Shown here: one piece after another, positions 17,477 to 25,983 of the stretch
Numbering within the stretch: the first letter of the stretch is position 1
How the letters are laid out: each line of letters begins with the position of its first letter
NCBI GenBank assembly: GCA_029059705.1
Contig: JAIDVM010000010.1
Span: forward strand, 1 to 64,000
Reading direction: 5' to 3'
DNA: 64,000 nucleotides
DNA from: Clostridia bacterium
GTDB taxonomy: Bacteria > Bacillota > Clostridia > Christensenellales > Borkfalkiaceae
The notes under the pieces: model-generated
Databases searched by the model: none
Told to the model about the DNA's origin: nothing
What the model saw: only the letters and a program-made list of their open reading frames with translations
Made by a program: the position numbers and the translations under genes

Positions 17477-17505
17477 TTGCTCTTATTTTTATAATTTGAT
17501 ATAAT
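17477..17505 (+). promoter_or_regulatory. Promoter of adhE
   Basis: TTGCTC, 17-nt spacer, TATAAT. The transcript should start near 17512, leaving a 5' leader of about 70 nt. Confidence 0.6.
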
Positions 17506-17582
17506 TTTATCGATAAAAAAAGAGCGAATTAAACTTCCATACGAAAGGGTATAATATAAATAGTATGGAAAAGGAGATTACG

Positions 17583-20192
17583 ATGGAGTTTAAATTAAAT
17601 TACGGAATAGTGGACAGCGTGGAAAAACTCGAACGCGAAATCGAGAGAGTAAGAAGCGCCCAGCGGAAATTTGCTTCGTTTTCGCAGGAGCAGGTGGATA
17701 AAATCTTTTTCGCCTGCGCGGTTGCGGCAAACAAAGCAAGAATACCGCTTGCAAAGCTCGCCGTTGAAGAAACGGGCATGGGCGTGGTTGAAGATAAGGT
17801 AATCAAAAACCACTACGCGGCGGAATACATTTACAACGCTTATAAAGACGTTAAAACGTGCGGAGTAATAGAGGAAGACCCCGTTTACGGCGTGACAAAA
17901 GTGGCGGAGCCTATCGGCGTAATTGGTGCGGTTATTCCCACCACAAACCCTACGTCTACGGCGATTTTTAAAACTCTTATAAGCTTAAAAACCCGCAACG
18001 GCTGCATAATCAGCCCTCACCCCCGCGCAAAGAATTCAACGATAGCGGCGGCAAAAACCGTTTACGAAGCGGCGGTGGCGGCGGGCGCGCCCGAAGGCAT
18101 TATAAGCTGGATAGACGTTCCCAATCTCGACATGACCAACCTTTTAATGAAGGAGGTTGACATAATTCTCGCAACCGGCGGCCCCGGCATGGTTAAGGCG
18201 GCTTATTCCAGCGGCAAGCCCGCAATCGGCGTTGGTGCGGGCAATACTCCCGCAATAATCGACGACAGCGCGGATTTATTGCTTGCGGTCAACTCGATTA
18301 TTCATTCCAAAACGTTCGATAACGGCATGATTTGCGCTTCCGAGCAGTCGGTAATCGTCCTCGACAAGGTTTATAGCACGGTTAAAAAGGAATTTGCTTA
18401 CCGCGGTTGCCATTTTTTGAAGGACGACGAGCTTGAAAAAGTAAGAAAGACCATCATAATCAACGGCTCGCTCAACGCCAAAATAGTTGGACAAAGCGCC
18501 TATAAAATAGCAAAGCTTGCGGGCGTAGAAGTTCCCGAAAACACCAAAATTTTAATAGGCGAAGTCGATTCCGTGGAGCTTTCCGAAGAGTTCGCCCACG
18601 AAAAGCTTTCGCCTGTGCTTGCAATGTACCGCGCAAAGAATTTTGAGGACGCTCTTAAAAAGGCTGAACGCCTCGTTGCGGACGGCGGCTACGGTCACAC
18701 CTCGTCGCTCTATGTCAATGTAACCACTTCAAAAGAGAAGATTGCGGAATTTTCCGAAAGAATGAAAACCTGCCGTATTCTCGTAAACACCCCGTCGTCG
18801 CAGGGCGGCATAGGCGACTTATACAACTTTAAGCTTGCTCCGTCGCTCACGCTCGGCTGCGGAAGCTGGGGCGGCAACTCGGTTTCGGAAAACGTAGGCG
18901 TAAAACATCTTTTAAACGTAAAAACCGTGGCGGAAAGGAGAGAAAATATGTTGTGGTTCAGAGCGCCCCAAAAGGTATATTTAAAGAAAGGCTGTCTGCC
19001 CGTAGCGCTAAACGAATTAAAGCAGGTTATGGGCAAAAAGAGGGCGTTTATAGTAACCGACGCGTTCCTCTATAAAAACGGTTTCACCAAGTGCATAACC
19101 GACAAGCTCGACGAAATGGGCATTTCGCACAGCACCTTCTTCGACGTAGCACCCGACCCCACGCTTGCATGCGCGGTAGAAGGCACAAAACAGATGAAAG
19201 CGTTCGAGCCCGATACGATAATCGCGCTCGGCGGCGGTTCGGCTATGGACGCGGCGAAAATCATGTGGGTAATGTACGAGCACCCCGAGGTTGACTTCCT
19301 CGATATGGCAATGCGCTTTGCCGACATAAGAAAGCGCGTTTACACCTTCCCAAAAATGGGCGAAAAGGCTTACTTTATCGCAATTCCCACCTCTGCGGGC
19401 ACGGGCTCCGAGGTTACGCCTTTTGCGGTAATAACCGACGAAAAGACGGGCGTTAAATATCCCCTTGCGGACTACGAGCTTCTTCCCAACATGGCGATAA
19501 TCGACACCGATTTGCACATGTCCGCGCCCAAGGGCTTAACCGCTGCATCGGGTATAGACGCGGTTACCCACGCGCTCGAAGCGTATGCGTCGATTATGGC
19601 AACCGACTACACCGACGGGCTTGCATTGCAGGCGCTTAAAGTAATATTCAAATATCTGCCCGAAGCATACGACAACGGTCAGACGGCTGTAGTTGCAAGG
19701 GAGAAGATGGCAAACGCGGCAACTATGGCGGGCATGGCTTTTGCAAACGCGTTCCTCGGCGTGTGCCACTCCATGGCGCACAAGCTTGGCGCGTTCCATC
19801 ATTTGCCCCACGGCGTTGCAAACGCTTTGATGATTAACGAAGTAATAAGGTTTAACTCTGCCGAAGTTCCCACCAAAATGGGCACGTTCAGCCAGTACGC
19901 TTATCCGCACACGCTTGCAAGATATGCCGAAGTTGCCGAAGGCTTGGGGCTTGGCGGCAAAACCGACAAGGAAAAGGTTGAAAACCTTATTAAAGCTATA
20001 GATAAGCTCAAAGAAAAGGTAGGCATCAAAAAGACCATAAAGGATTACGGCATAGACGAAAAAGATTTCCTTGAAAGGCTTGACGACATGGTGGAGCAGG
20101 CGTTCGACGACCAGTGCACGGGCGCTAACCCCAGATATCCTTTAATGAGCGAAATCAAGCAGATGTATTTAAACGCTTACTACGGAAAATAA
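17583..20192 (+). CDS. adhE: Bifunctional acetaldehyde-CoA/alcohol dehydrogenase
   Basis: Reduces acetyl-CoA to acetaldehyde and then ethanol, regenerating two NAD+ in fermentation. At 869 residues it has the full fused length. The N-terminal aldehyde dehydrogenase half carries the catalytic Cys in NGMICASEQS near residue 245. The C-terminal iron-dependent alcohol dehydrogenase half has GGGSAMDAAK near 545 and the metal ligands in IDAVTHALEAY and CHSMAHKLGAFHHLPHG near 655-745. AAGGAG spaces correctly to ATG 17583, so the upstream in-frame ATG at 17565 is less likely. AdhE proteins usually form filaments called spirosomes. Confidence 0.96.
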   Translation: MEFKLNYGIVDSVEKLEREIERVRSAQRKFASFSQEQVDKIFFACAVAANKARIPLAKLAVEETGMGVVEDKVIKNHYAAEYIYNAYKDVKTCGVIEEDPVYGVTKVAEPIGVIGAVIPTTNPTSTAIFKTLISLKTRNGCIISPHPRAKNSTIAAAKTVYEAAVAAGAPEGIISWIDVPNLDMTNLLMKEVDIILATGGPGMVKAAYSSGKPAIGVGAGNTPAIIDDSADLLLAVNSIIHSKTFDNGMICASEQSVIVLDKVYSTVKKEFAYRGCHFLKDDELEKVRKTIIINGSLNAKIVGQSAYKIAKLAGVEVPENTKILIGEVDSVELSEEFAHEKLSPVLAMYRAKNFEDALKKAERLVADGGYGHTSSLYVNVTTSKEKIAEFSERMKTCRILVNTPSSQGGIGDLYNFKLAPSLTLGCGSWGGNSVSENVGVKHLLNVKTVAERRENMLWFRAPQKVYLKKGCLPVALNELKQVMGKKRAFIVTDAFLYKNGFTKCITDKLDEMGISHSTFFDVAPDPTLACAVEGTKQMKAFEPDTIIALGGGSAMDAAKIMWVMYEHPEVDFLDMAMRFADIRKRVYTFPKMGEKAYFIAIPTSAGTGSEVTPFAVITDEKTGVKYPLADYELLPNMAIIDTDLHMSAPKGLTAASGIDAVTHALEAYASIMATDYTDGLALQALKVIFKYLPEAYDNGQTAVVAREKMANAATMAGMAFANAFLGVCHSMAHKLGAFHHLPHGVANALMINEVIRFNSAEVPTKMGTFSQYAYPHTLARYAEVAEGLGLGGKTDKEKVENLIKAIDKLKEKVGIKKTIKDYGIDEKDFLERLDDMVEQAFDDQCTGANPRYPLMSEIKQMYLNAYYGK

Positions 20193-20202
20193 GGAGGAAA
20201 AT

Positions 20203-20952
20203 ATGAACAAGACAAATTTGGTTTTTGAAAGGGCAGACAAAAAGATTTACCGCGACGGCGATAAGCTCGTAAAGGTTTTCGACGGTAATTATTCCAAGGC
20301 GAATATCTTAAACGAAGCTTTAAACCATGCAAGGATTGAAGAAACGGATTTAACCGTTCCCAAGCTGCAGGCGGTGCAGGTGGTTGACGGCAAGTGGGCG
20401 ATAATTCTCGATTATATCGAAGGAACCACTTTGCAGGAGCTTATGGACAAAAACCCCGCAAAAGAGGATGAATATTTAAATCTTTTCGTCGATTTGCAGC
20501 GCACGGTGCTTTCGAAGAAAGTGCCCATGCTCAACAAGCTTAAAGACAAAATGCAGGCAAAAATTTCGGCTGCCGACCTCGACGCAACCGCGCGTTACGA
20601 CTTGCACACCCGCCTCGATTCCATGCCCAAGCACGTAAATCTTTGCCACGGCGACTTTAACCCCACAAACGTAATTATAACTAAGGACGGCACGCCTTAT
20701 ATTATCGACTGGGCGCACGCAACGCAGGGCAACGCCTCGGCGGACGTGGCTCGCAGTTACCTTCTTTTCTACCTTGCGGGCAAAAAGGAGCTGGGCGACA
20801 AATACTTAAAGCTTTATTGCAAAAAGAGCGACACGGCAATCCAGTACGTTCAGCGCTGGATACCCATTGTAGCGGCGTCGCGCCTTTGCAAAGCTCCCGA
20901 AAGCGAAAGGGAATTTTTGCACGGCTGGATAGACGTGGTGGACTACGAATAA
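20203..20952 (+). CDS. Phosphotransferase of the aminoglycoside/choline kinase fold
   Basis: A 249-residue cytoplasmic protein with the kinase catalytic loop LCHGDFNPTNVII near residue 146 and the metal-binding IDWAHA near 168. Family members phosphorylate small molecules such as choline, sugars, amino-sugars or aminoglycosides. The substrate cannot be told from sequence and no resistance claim is warranted. AAGGAGG precedes the ATG, which is 10 nt after adhE, so the two are probably co-transcribed. Confidence 0.8.
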   Translation: MNKTNLVFERADKKIYRDGDKLVKVFDGNYSKANILNEALNHARIEETDLTVPKLQAVQVVDGKWAIILDYIEGTTLQELMDKNPAKEDEYLNLFVDLQRTVLSKKVPMLNKLKDKMQAKISAADLDATARYDLHTRLDSMPKHVNLCHGDFNPTNVIITKDGTPYIIDWAHATQGNASADVARSYLLFYLAGKKELGDKYLKLYCKKSDTAIQYVQRWIPIVAASRLCKAPESEREFLHGWIDVVDYE

Positions 20953-20982
20953 GCCAAAATACGTTTTTTGCCGCAAATTTGC

Positions 20983-21011
20983 TTGCCTTAAACGTAATAA
21001 TGTGTTAAAAT
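20983..21011 (+). promoter_or_regulatory. Promoter of the ABC-F leader
   Basis: TTGCCT, 17-nt spacer, TAAAAT. Transcription would begin near 21018, giving a leader of about 210 nt before the ABC-F start codon. Confidence 0.6.
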
Positions 21012-21040
21012 AATTTCAGATTGAATTTGAGGTGTGAGGA

Positions 21041-21061
21041 GTGATTATATTTTCTTGCTGA
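21041..21061 (+). CDS. Possible leader peptide of the ABC-F gene (MIIFSC)
   Basis: GTG ATT ATA TTT TCT TGC TGA with GAGGTG (21029-21034) 6 nt upstream. Its last codons overlap the 5' arm of a hairpin (TTTCTTGC 21051-21058 with GCAAGAAA 21114-21121). Leaders of this size control other antibiotic-response ABC-F genes by ribosome stalling. Confidence 0.4.
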   Translation: MIIFSC

Positions 21062-21207
21062 ATTTTATATCGTAAGCCGTCGGCATTTTTGCGCCCTTTA
21101 GGCTTGCGTAATTGCAAGAAAGTTTAATCCGTCAATCTCTCGAATACAGATTTATATATTTGAGCATTTATTGAGTTATGAGATAACTTTCTCATAACTC
21201 TTTTTTT
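21051..21207 (+). promoter_or_regulatory. Structured leader and transcription attenuator before the ABC-F gene
   Basis: Nested stems: 21051-21058 with 21114-21121, 21071-21078 with 21101-21108, and 21139-21146 with 21157-21164. A perfect 11-bp terminator follows, GAGTTATGAGA (21173-21183) with TCTCATAACTC (21190-21200), then seven T. It ends just before the GAGGAGG ribosome site of the ABC-F gene. Confidence 0.75.
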
Positions 21208-21228
21208 GCGTTGAGGAGGTGTTTTTAT

Positions 21229-22689
21229 ATGTCGATAATCAAAGTTGAAAATCTTACTTTTTCATATCCGTCGAGCTACGTCAACGTGTTCGAAAACGTT
21301 AATTTTCAAATCGACACGGAATGGAAGCTTGGCTTTATAGGCAGAAACGGCAGAGGCAAAACGACCTTTTTAAAGCTTTTGCAAGGAAAATACGATTACG
21401 GCGGCAAAATTGTTTCGTCCGTTCAGTTCGATTATTTTCCGTATTCCGTGCGCGAAAAGGAAAGCTTGACTCAAGACGTTTTGCATGAAGTTTGTCCCGC
21501 GGCGGAAGAGTGGCAGTTCATGCGCGAATTTTCATGCTTGGACGTTGATTGCGGAGTACTGTACCGACCTTTTAACACGCTGTCCAACGGCGAACAAACC
21601 AAAGTTCTGCTTGCCGCGCTGTTTTTAAACGAGGGGCGTTTTTTGCTGATTGACGAGCCGACCAACCATTTGGATACCGAGGCGCGCGAAGTTCTGGCGG
21701 CTTATTTGCGCAGAAAAAAGAGCTTTATTCTGGTTTCGCACGACAGATGCTTTTTAGACGGCTGCGTAGACCATATTCTTTCGATTAACCGCGCGGATAT
21801 TGAAGTTCAAAGCGGCAATTTCAGCTCTTTTATGGAAAATTTCGAACGCAGACAAGAGTTTGAACGCCGACAAAACGACCGTTTGCAGACGGATATTCAA
21901 CGCCTGCAAAAAACGGCAAAGCGCACCGCGGGCTGGGCGGACGCCGTAGAAGCTTCTAAAATCGGCGCCGTCGATAAAGGTTACGTCGGGCATAAATCGG
22001 CAAAAATGATGAAGCGCGCAAAGGTGGTTGAAGCGCGGCGGCAAATGGAAATAGAGCAAAAATCAAATCTGCTTGTAAATACCGAAAACGAAAGCAGCCT
22101 TAAAATTTCGCCGCTGCCCTACCGCAGCGAACGGCTTGCCGCGGTTTCTTCGGTCAGCCCGATTTACGGCGGAAAAAGCGTTTGCCCGCCCGTAACTTTT
22201 GAAATAACGCGCGGCGAAAGGATTGCGCTCGAGGGCAAAAACGGCAGCGGCAAAAGCAGCCTTTTAAAGCTGCTGTGCGGGCAAAAGATAGAGCATACGG
22301 GAGTAATTGAGGTTGGGTCGAACCTTATTATTTCTTACGTTCCGCAGGATACTTCGCACTTGCGGGGAACTTTAACGGATTTTGCCGCCTTGCACGGCGT
22401 GGACGAAAGCTTGTTTAAAGCCGTTCTCAACAAAATGGGGTTTGACAAACGGCAATTCGAAAAGGATATTTCAAGCTTTTCCGACGGGCAAAAGAAAAAG
22501 ACTTTAATTGCCAAAAGTCTTTGTGAAAGGGCGCATTTATACGTTTGGGACGAGCCGCTGAATTTCATTGACGTTTACACGCGTATTCAGATTGAAAATT
22601 TATTGACGGAATTTCAACCAACAATGATTTTCGTCGAGCACGACAAAGCCTTTCAAAACAAAATCGCCACAAAAATTTTAAAGATATAA
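21229..22689 (+). CDS. ABC-F ATPase, Lsa/Vga-like ribosome-protection type
   Basis: A 486-residue protein with two ATP-binding domains and no membrane segment. Walker A is GRNGRGKTT near residue 38 and GKNGSGKSS near 340. Signature LSNGEQ occurs in domain 1 and a degenerate FSDGQKKK in domain 2; Walker B LLIDEPTNHLD and VWDEPLNFID follow. The linker near residues 200-285 is basic and helical. Size and opening (WKLGFIGRNGRGKTTFLKLL) resemble Lsa-type proteins, which displace lincosamide, streptogramin A and pleuromutilin antibiotics from the ribosome. GAGGAGG fixes ATG 21229; the upstream in-frame TTG lies in the ribosome site. Spectrum unproven. Confidence 0.8.
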   Translation: MSIIKVENLTFSYPSSYVNVFENVNFQIDTEWKLGFIGRNGRGKTTFLKLLQGKYDYGGKIVSSVQFDYFPYSVREKESLTQDVLHEVCPAAEEWQFMREFSCLDVDCGVLYRPFNTLSNGEQTKVLLAALFLNEGRFLLIDEPTNHLDTEAREVLAAYLRRKKSFILVSHDRCFLDGCVDHILSINRADIEVQSGNFSSFMENFERRQEFERRQNDRLQTDIQRLQKTAKRTAGWADAVEASKIGAVDKGYVGHKSAKMMKRAKVVEARRQMEIEQKSNLLVNTENESSLKISPLPYRSERLAAVSSVSPIYGGKSVCPPVTFEITRGERIALEGKNGSGKSSLLKLLCGQKIEHTGVIEVGSNLIISYVPQDTSHLRGTLTDFAALHGVDESLFKAVLNKMGFDKRQFEKDISSFSDGQKKKTLIAKSLCERAHLYVWDEPLNFIDVYTRIQIENLLTEFQPTMIFVEHDKAFQNKIATKILKI

Positions 22690-22713
22690 TGTTTTTGCGG
22701 TTTTATAAAACCA

Positions 22714-22742
22714 TTGACTTGCGCCGCCGATTAAATTATAAT
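22714..22742 (+). promoter_or_regulatory. Promoter of the small membrane protein at 22777
   Basis: TTGACT, 17-nt spacer, TATAAT. Confidence 0.65.
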
Positions 22743-22776
22743 AATTTTGAATTTACAAAGGAATAAGGAAAAAATT

Positions 22777-23214
22777 ATGAATACGGAACAAAACACGCCT
22801 AAAAAACATGGCTTTTTAAAGTTTGTAATTGCACTCATTGTTATTGCCGCCGCTATTTTTGGAGTGATTAAATTAGTAAACTATTTAATAAATCCTGATA
22901 ATAAAGACAATGCGCCTTTAAGCAGAGTTGCAACAAATAGCGATATAAACATAGACTTATCAGAAGAATTTTCTTTAAGTGTAAATTATAAAGTTACTCC
23001 CAAAGTCGATATATCAAATTTGCAAATTACTTTTGATTTTTACGACGGTAACAAGCAACTTGTAACAACAAAAATCAAATCTGTTGGAAACGTAACAAAA
23101 AATATAACTACAACAGTAACTGTCAGCTTAAGCGAATTTTCATTCATTGAAATTTTTAAAATATCGTTTGTAAGCGCCAAAGTAACAGGCGGAACAGTAA
23201 GTTATTTTGCATAA
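22777..23214 (+). CDS. Small membrane-anchored protein of unknown function
   Basis: A 145-residue protein with one N-terminal helix (about residues 13-33) and an outer domain of alternating beta strands rich in Lys, Thr and Asn, possibly an immunoglobulin-like sandwich. AAGGAATAAGGA precedes ATG 22777; the upstream in-frame TTG lacks a site. It is monocistronic with its own promoter. AT content is higher than in flanking genes, which hints at transfer. I do not recognise a family. Confidence 0.5.
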   Translation: MNTEQNTPKKHGFLKFVIALIVIAAAIFGVIKLVNYLINPDNKDNAPLSRVATNSDINIDLSEEFSLSVNYKVTPKVDISNLQITFDFYDGNKQLVTTKIKSVGNVTKNITTTVTVSLSEFSFIEIFKISFVSAKVTGGTVSYFA

Positions 23215-23277
23215 AAATATTTTTACTGCAAATTTAAAACTACCGCTAAATTTATTGTTTTAATAATTTAATTAGTC

Positions 23278-23305
23278 TTGCCTTATTCAAAATTTTTGTT
23301 ATAAT
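23278..23305 (+). promoter_or_regulatory. Promoter of the PriA-domain-like gene
   Basis: TTGCCT, 16-nt spacer, TATAAT ending 6 nt before the ATG: a leaderless arrangement. Confidence 0.55.
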
Positions 23306-23311
23306 AAGCTT

Positions 23312-23545
23312 ATGAATAAATCATGTTTTGTTGCGGTTGAATTTGTAAACGACCCGAACGTGGTCGGTTATGCTTATTGGTATTTGTGCCCGTATGAAGA
23401 GGTTAAAGAGGGCGATAAGGTAATAGCGCCCCTCGGGCGGCACGACCGCGAGCAGGAGGGCGTGGTGAGAAAGGTTCTGTTTACCGAAGAGCAAAACGCG
23501 CCCTTCCCCATGACTTATATAAAGAGAATAAGAAAACTCGTTTAA
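23312..23545 (+). CDS. 77-residue stand-alone domain resembling the PriA 3'-DNA-end-binding domain
   Basis: The whole protein follows the pattern of the N-terminal domain of primosomal helicase PriA: a VAVEF strand, then VKEGDKVIAPLGRHDREQEGVVRKV, where PriA has a GDRV-VPFG-R-GVV run. No helicase domain follows and the frame ends cleanly before a terminator, so this is not an obvious PriA fragment. The role is unknown; binding DNA ends or another nucleic acid is a guess. No Shine-Dalgarno is seen; the -10 box lies 6 nt before the ATG. Confidence 0.5.
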   Translation: MNKSCFVAVEFVNDPNVVGYAYWYLCPYEEVKEGDKVIAPLGRHDREQEGVVRKVLFTEEQNAPFPMTYIKRIRKLV

Positions 23546-23558
23546 AAATTAAAAAACA

Positions 23559-23588
23559 GCCGTCGACGGCTTATCCGTCGGCGGCTTT
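23559..23588 (+). terminator. Terminator before nfnA
   Basis: GCCGTCGACGG (23559-23569) pairs with CCGTCGGCGGC (23575-23585) with one G-T pair, then a short T run. Confidence 0.75.
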
Positions 23589-23592
23589 GCAT

Positions 23593-23621
23593 TTGACATA
23601 AAACGATTAAAGTGATAAAAT
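23593..23621 (+). promoter_or_regulatory. Strong promoter of nfnAB
   Basis: TTGACA, 17-nt spacer, TAAAAT: a near-consensus sigma-A promoter. Confidence 0.8.
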
Positions 23622-23650
23622 TTAACTACTTTAACGCGGAGGAAAAATCC

Positions 23651-24493
23651 TTGTATAAAATAGTAAAAAAGCGCGAACTGAATTCTACCGTGACGATGAT
23701 GGATATTTTAGCGCCGCTTGTCGCAAAAAAAGCGCAGGCGGGGCAGTTTGTAATTTTGCGCGTGGACGCGGACGGCGAAAGAATACCGCTCACCGTTGCG
23801 GGCTTTGACAGAAAGGCGGGCACGGTTAAAATAATTTTCCAAATCGTCGGCGGCAGCACAATGCGCCTTAACGCAAAGAACGAGGGTGAGCATATCTGCG
23901 ATTTTGTCGGGCCTTTGGGCTGCGAAACTAAGACCGAAGGGCTTAAAAAGGTGTGCATAGTCGGCGGCGGCGTGGGTTGCGCAATTGCCTTGCCCGTGGC
24001 GCAAAAGCTGCACGAACAAGGCGCGGAAGTGCACTCGATAATCGGTTTCAGAAACAAGGATTTGCTTATTTTAGAAGACGAATTTAAGGCTTGCTCAAAT
24101 AAATTAACCGTAATGACCGATGACGGCAGTTACGGAGAAAAGGGTGTTGTAACGCTTCCGTTAAAGGAAGCCATAGTGCGCGGCGAAAATTACGACAATG
24201 TAATAGCTATCGGCCCGCTTGTAATGATGAAATTCGTTGTGGCGACCACAAAGCCTTTTAAAGTGCCTACAACCGTTTCGATGAACCCCATAATGATAGA
24301 CGGCACGGGAATGTGCGGCGGCTGCCGCTTAACCGTAGGCGGCAAAACAAAGTTTGCATGCGTCGACGGCCCCGATTTTGACGGCTTCGAAGTGGATTTC
24401 AACGAGGCAATGGAGCGCGCAAACGCTTATGCCGAGTTTGAAAAAAGAGAGAGGGAAGCGTGCTGCAACCTCTTTAAAAAGGAGGTTAAATAA
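23651..24493 (+). CDS. nfnA: NfnA: bifurcating NADH-dependent ferredoxin-NADP+ oxidoreductase, small subunit
   Basis: An FAD/[2Fe-2S] subunit of the complex that couples NADPH, NAD+ and ferredoxin by electron bifurcation. This 280-residue protein of the ferredoxin-NADP reductase fold has the FAD site RIPLTVAGF near residue 40, nucleotide site GGGVGCAIALP near 102, and an iron-sulfur motif GTGMCGGCRL with a further Cys in FACVDGP near 218-237. The start is TTG 23651 with GGAGG 7 nt upstream; the longer reading from GTG 23612 begins inside the promoter. It overlaps nfnB by 1 nt. A sulfide dehydrogenase-like annotation is the alternative, but the pairing supports Nfn. Confidence 0.85.
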   Translation: MYKIVKKRELNSTVTMMDILAPLVAKKAQAGQFVILRVDADGERIPLTVAGFDRKAGTVKIIFQIVGGSTMRLNAKNEGEHICDFVGPLGCETKTEGLKKVCIVGGGVGCAIALPVAQKLHEQGAEVHSIIGFRNKDLLILEDEFKACSNKLTVMTDDGSYGEKGVVTLPLKEAIVRGENYDNVIAIGPLVMMKFVVATTKPFKVPTTVSMNPIMIDGTGMCGGCRLTVGGKTKFACVDGPDFDGFEVDFNEAMERANAYAEFEKREREACCNLFKKEVK

Positions 24494-25926
24494 TGGCAAT
24501 TCAACCTAAAAAGCACGAAATGCCCGTTCAGGAGGCTTCCTTACGCGCAAGAAATTTTAACGAAGTTGCGCTCGGTTACGACGAAAAAACCGCCGTTGCC
24601 GAAGCGCAGCGTTGTTTAAACTGCAAAAACCGCCCTTGCGTTGAGGGCTGCCCCGTAAATATTTCCATTCCCGATTTCATTATGAAAGTTAAGGGCGGCG
24701 ATTTCGAGGGCGCTTACGAAGTAATTTCAAAAAGCTCGTCGCTTCCTGCGGTATGCGGCAGAGTTTGCCCGCAGGAAACGCAATGCGAAAGCAAGTGCAC
24801 GCTGGGGATTAAGTTCGAGCCCGTAGGCATAGGCAGGCTTGAACGCTTCGTTGCCGACAGACACAACGCACTCGGCGACGGCGAAATAACTTTACCCGCG
24901 GAAAACGGCCACAGGGTTGCCGTAATCGGTTCGGGGCCTTCGGGCTTGACTTGCGCGGGTGATTTGGCTAAAAAAGGCTATAAAGTAACCGTTTTCGAGG
25001 CGTTGCACCTTGCGGGCGGCGTGCTCGTTTACGGCATACCTGAATTCCGTCTGCCCAAAGAAATAGTTAAAAAAGAGGTGGAAACGCTTAAAAAACTCGG
25101 CGTGGACGTTGAAACGAACGTGGTTATAGGAAAAACCATAACAATTGACGAACTGTTTGAGGACGGTTACGAGGCTGTTTTTGTGGGCAGCGGCGCGGGA
25201 CTTCCCCGCTTTATGGGCATTAACGGCGAAAGCTTGAAAGGCGTTTATTCCGCAAACGAGTTTTTAACGCGCGCAAACCTTATGAAGGCTTATAAAAAAG
25301 ATTCGCAAACGCCCATTATGCGCGCGAAAAACGTGGCGGTAGTCGGCGGCGGCAACGTTGCAATGGACGCAGCGCGCACCGCGTTAAGGCTGGGCGCGGA
25401 AAACGTTTATATAATTTACCGCCGTTCTATGGACGAACTGCCCGCAAGAAAGGAAGAAGTGGAGCACGCGCAGGAAGAGGGCATAAAGTTTGAAATTTTA
25501 AGAAACCCCGTCGAAATTCTGGGCTTTGAAAATCCCGACGACAACCGCGACCCCAAAAACGGATTTGTAACGGGCGTTAAGGTTATTAAATGCGAGCTTG
25601 GCGAACCCGACGAAAAGGGCAGGCGGCGCCCCGTGGAAATTGCGGGCAGCGAATACGTTATTCCCGTAGACTGCATAATTATGGCAATAGGCACAAACCC
25701 CAATCCGCTGATTAAAAACACTACGGCGGGGCTTGAAGTCAACCGCCACGGCGGAATTATTGTCGAAGAGGAAACGGGCAAAACTTCAAAGCAGGGCGTT
25801 TATGCCGGCGGCGACGCGGTAACGGGCGCGGCAACCGTTATTCTTGCAATGGGAGCTGGAAAGACGGCGGCCAAGGCGATTGACGAATATCTTTCGGGCG
25901 GCGTCATTTCGGGCGCGGACGAATAA
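24493..25926 (+). CDS. nfnB: NfnB: large subunit, glutamate-synthase-small-chain family
   Basis: At 477 residues it matches NfnB in size. The N-terminus binds two [4Fe-4S] clusters (CLNCKNRPCVEGCP near residue 37, CGRVCPQETQCESKC near 86). The first FAD site is VAVIGSGPSGLTCAGDLAKKG near 138 and the NADPH site VAVVGGGNVAMDAARTAL near 280; the C-terminal GDAVTGAATVILAMGAGK completes the FAD site. Homologous proteins serve as the glutamate synthase small subunit, but no large subunit gene is near, while nfnA is directly coupled. It supplies NADPH for biosynthesis. Confidence 0.85.
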   Translation: MAIQPKKHEMPVQEASLRARNFNEVALGYDEKTAVAEAQRCLNCKNRPCVEGCPVNISIPDFIMKVKGGDFEGAYEVISKSSSLPAVCGRVCPQETQCESKCTLGIKFEPVGIGRLERFVADRHNALGDGEITLPAENGHRVAVIGSGPSGLTCAGDLAKKGYKVTVFEALHLAGGVLVYGIPEFRLPKEIVKKEVETLKKLGVDVETNVVIGKTITIDELFEDGYEAVFVGSGAGLPRFMGINGESLKGVYSANEFLTRANLMKAYKKDSQTPIMRAKNVAVVGGGNVAMDAARTALRLGAENVYIIYRRSMDELPARKEEVEHAQEEGIKFEILRNPVEILGFENPDDNRDPKNGFVTGVKVIKCELGEPDEKGRRRPVEIAGSEYVIPVDCIIMAIGTNPNPLIKNTTAGLEVNRHGGIIVEEETGKTSKQGVYAGGDAVTGAATVILAMGAGKTAAKAIDEYLSGGVISGADE

Positions 25927-25983
25927 ACTTAAAGGTTTGCGAATAACTTTTAAAAAAATAACAACAATAAGGATATGGTAATT

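Noticed and set aside
17565-17582. Alternative adhE start at ATG 17565
   Set aside because: The AAGGAG site lies after it and is spaced for ATG 17583.
20203-20952. Aminoglycoside resistance gene
   Set aside because: Only the general kinase fold is seen; many such proteins act on choline, sugars or unknown substrates, and the adhE link gives no support for resistance.
23612-23650. N-terminal extension of NfnA from GTG 23612
   Set aside because: The GTG lies inside the -10 region of the promoter; TTG 23651 has a proper GGAGG site and matches the family start.
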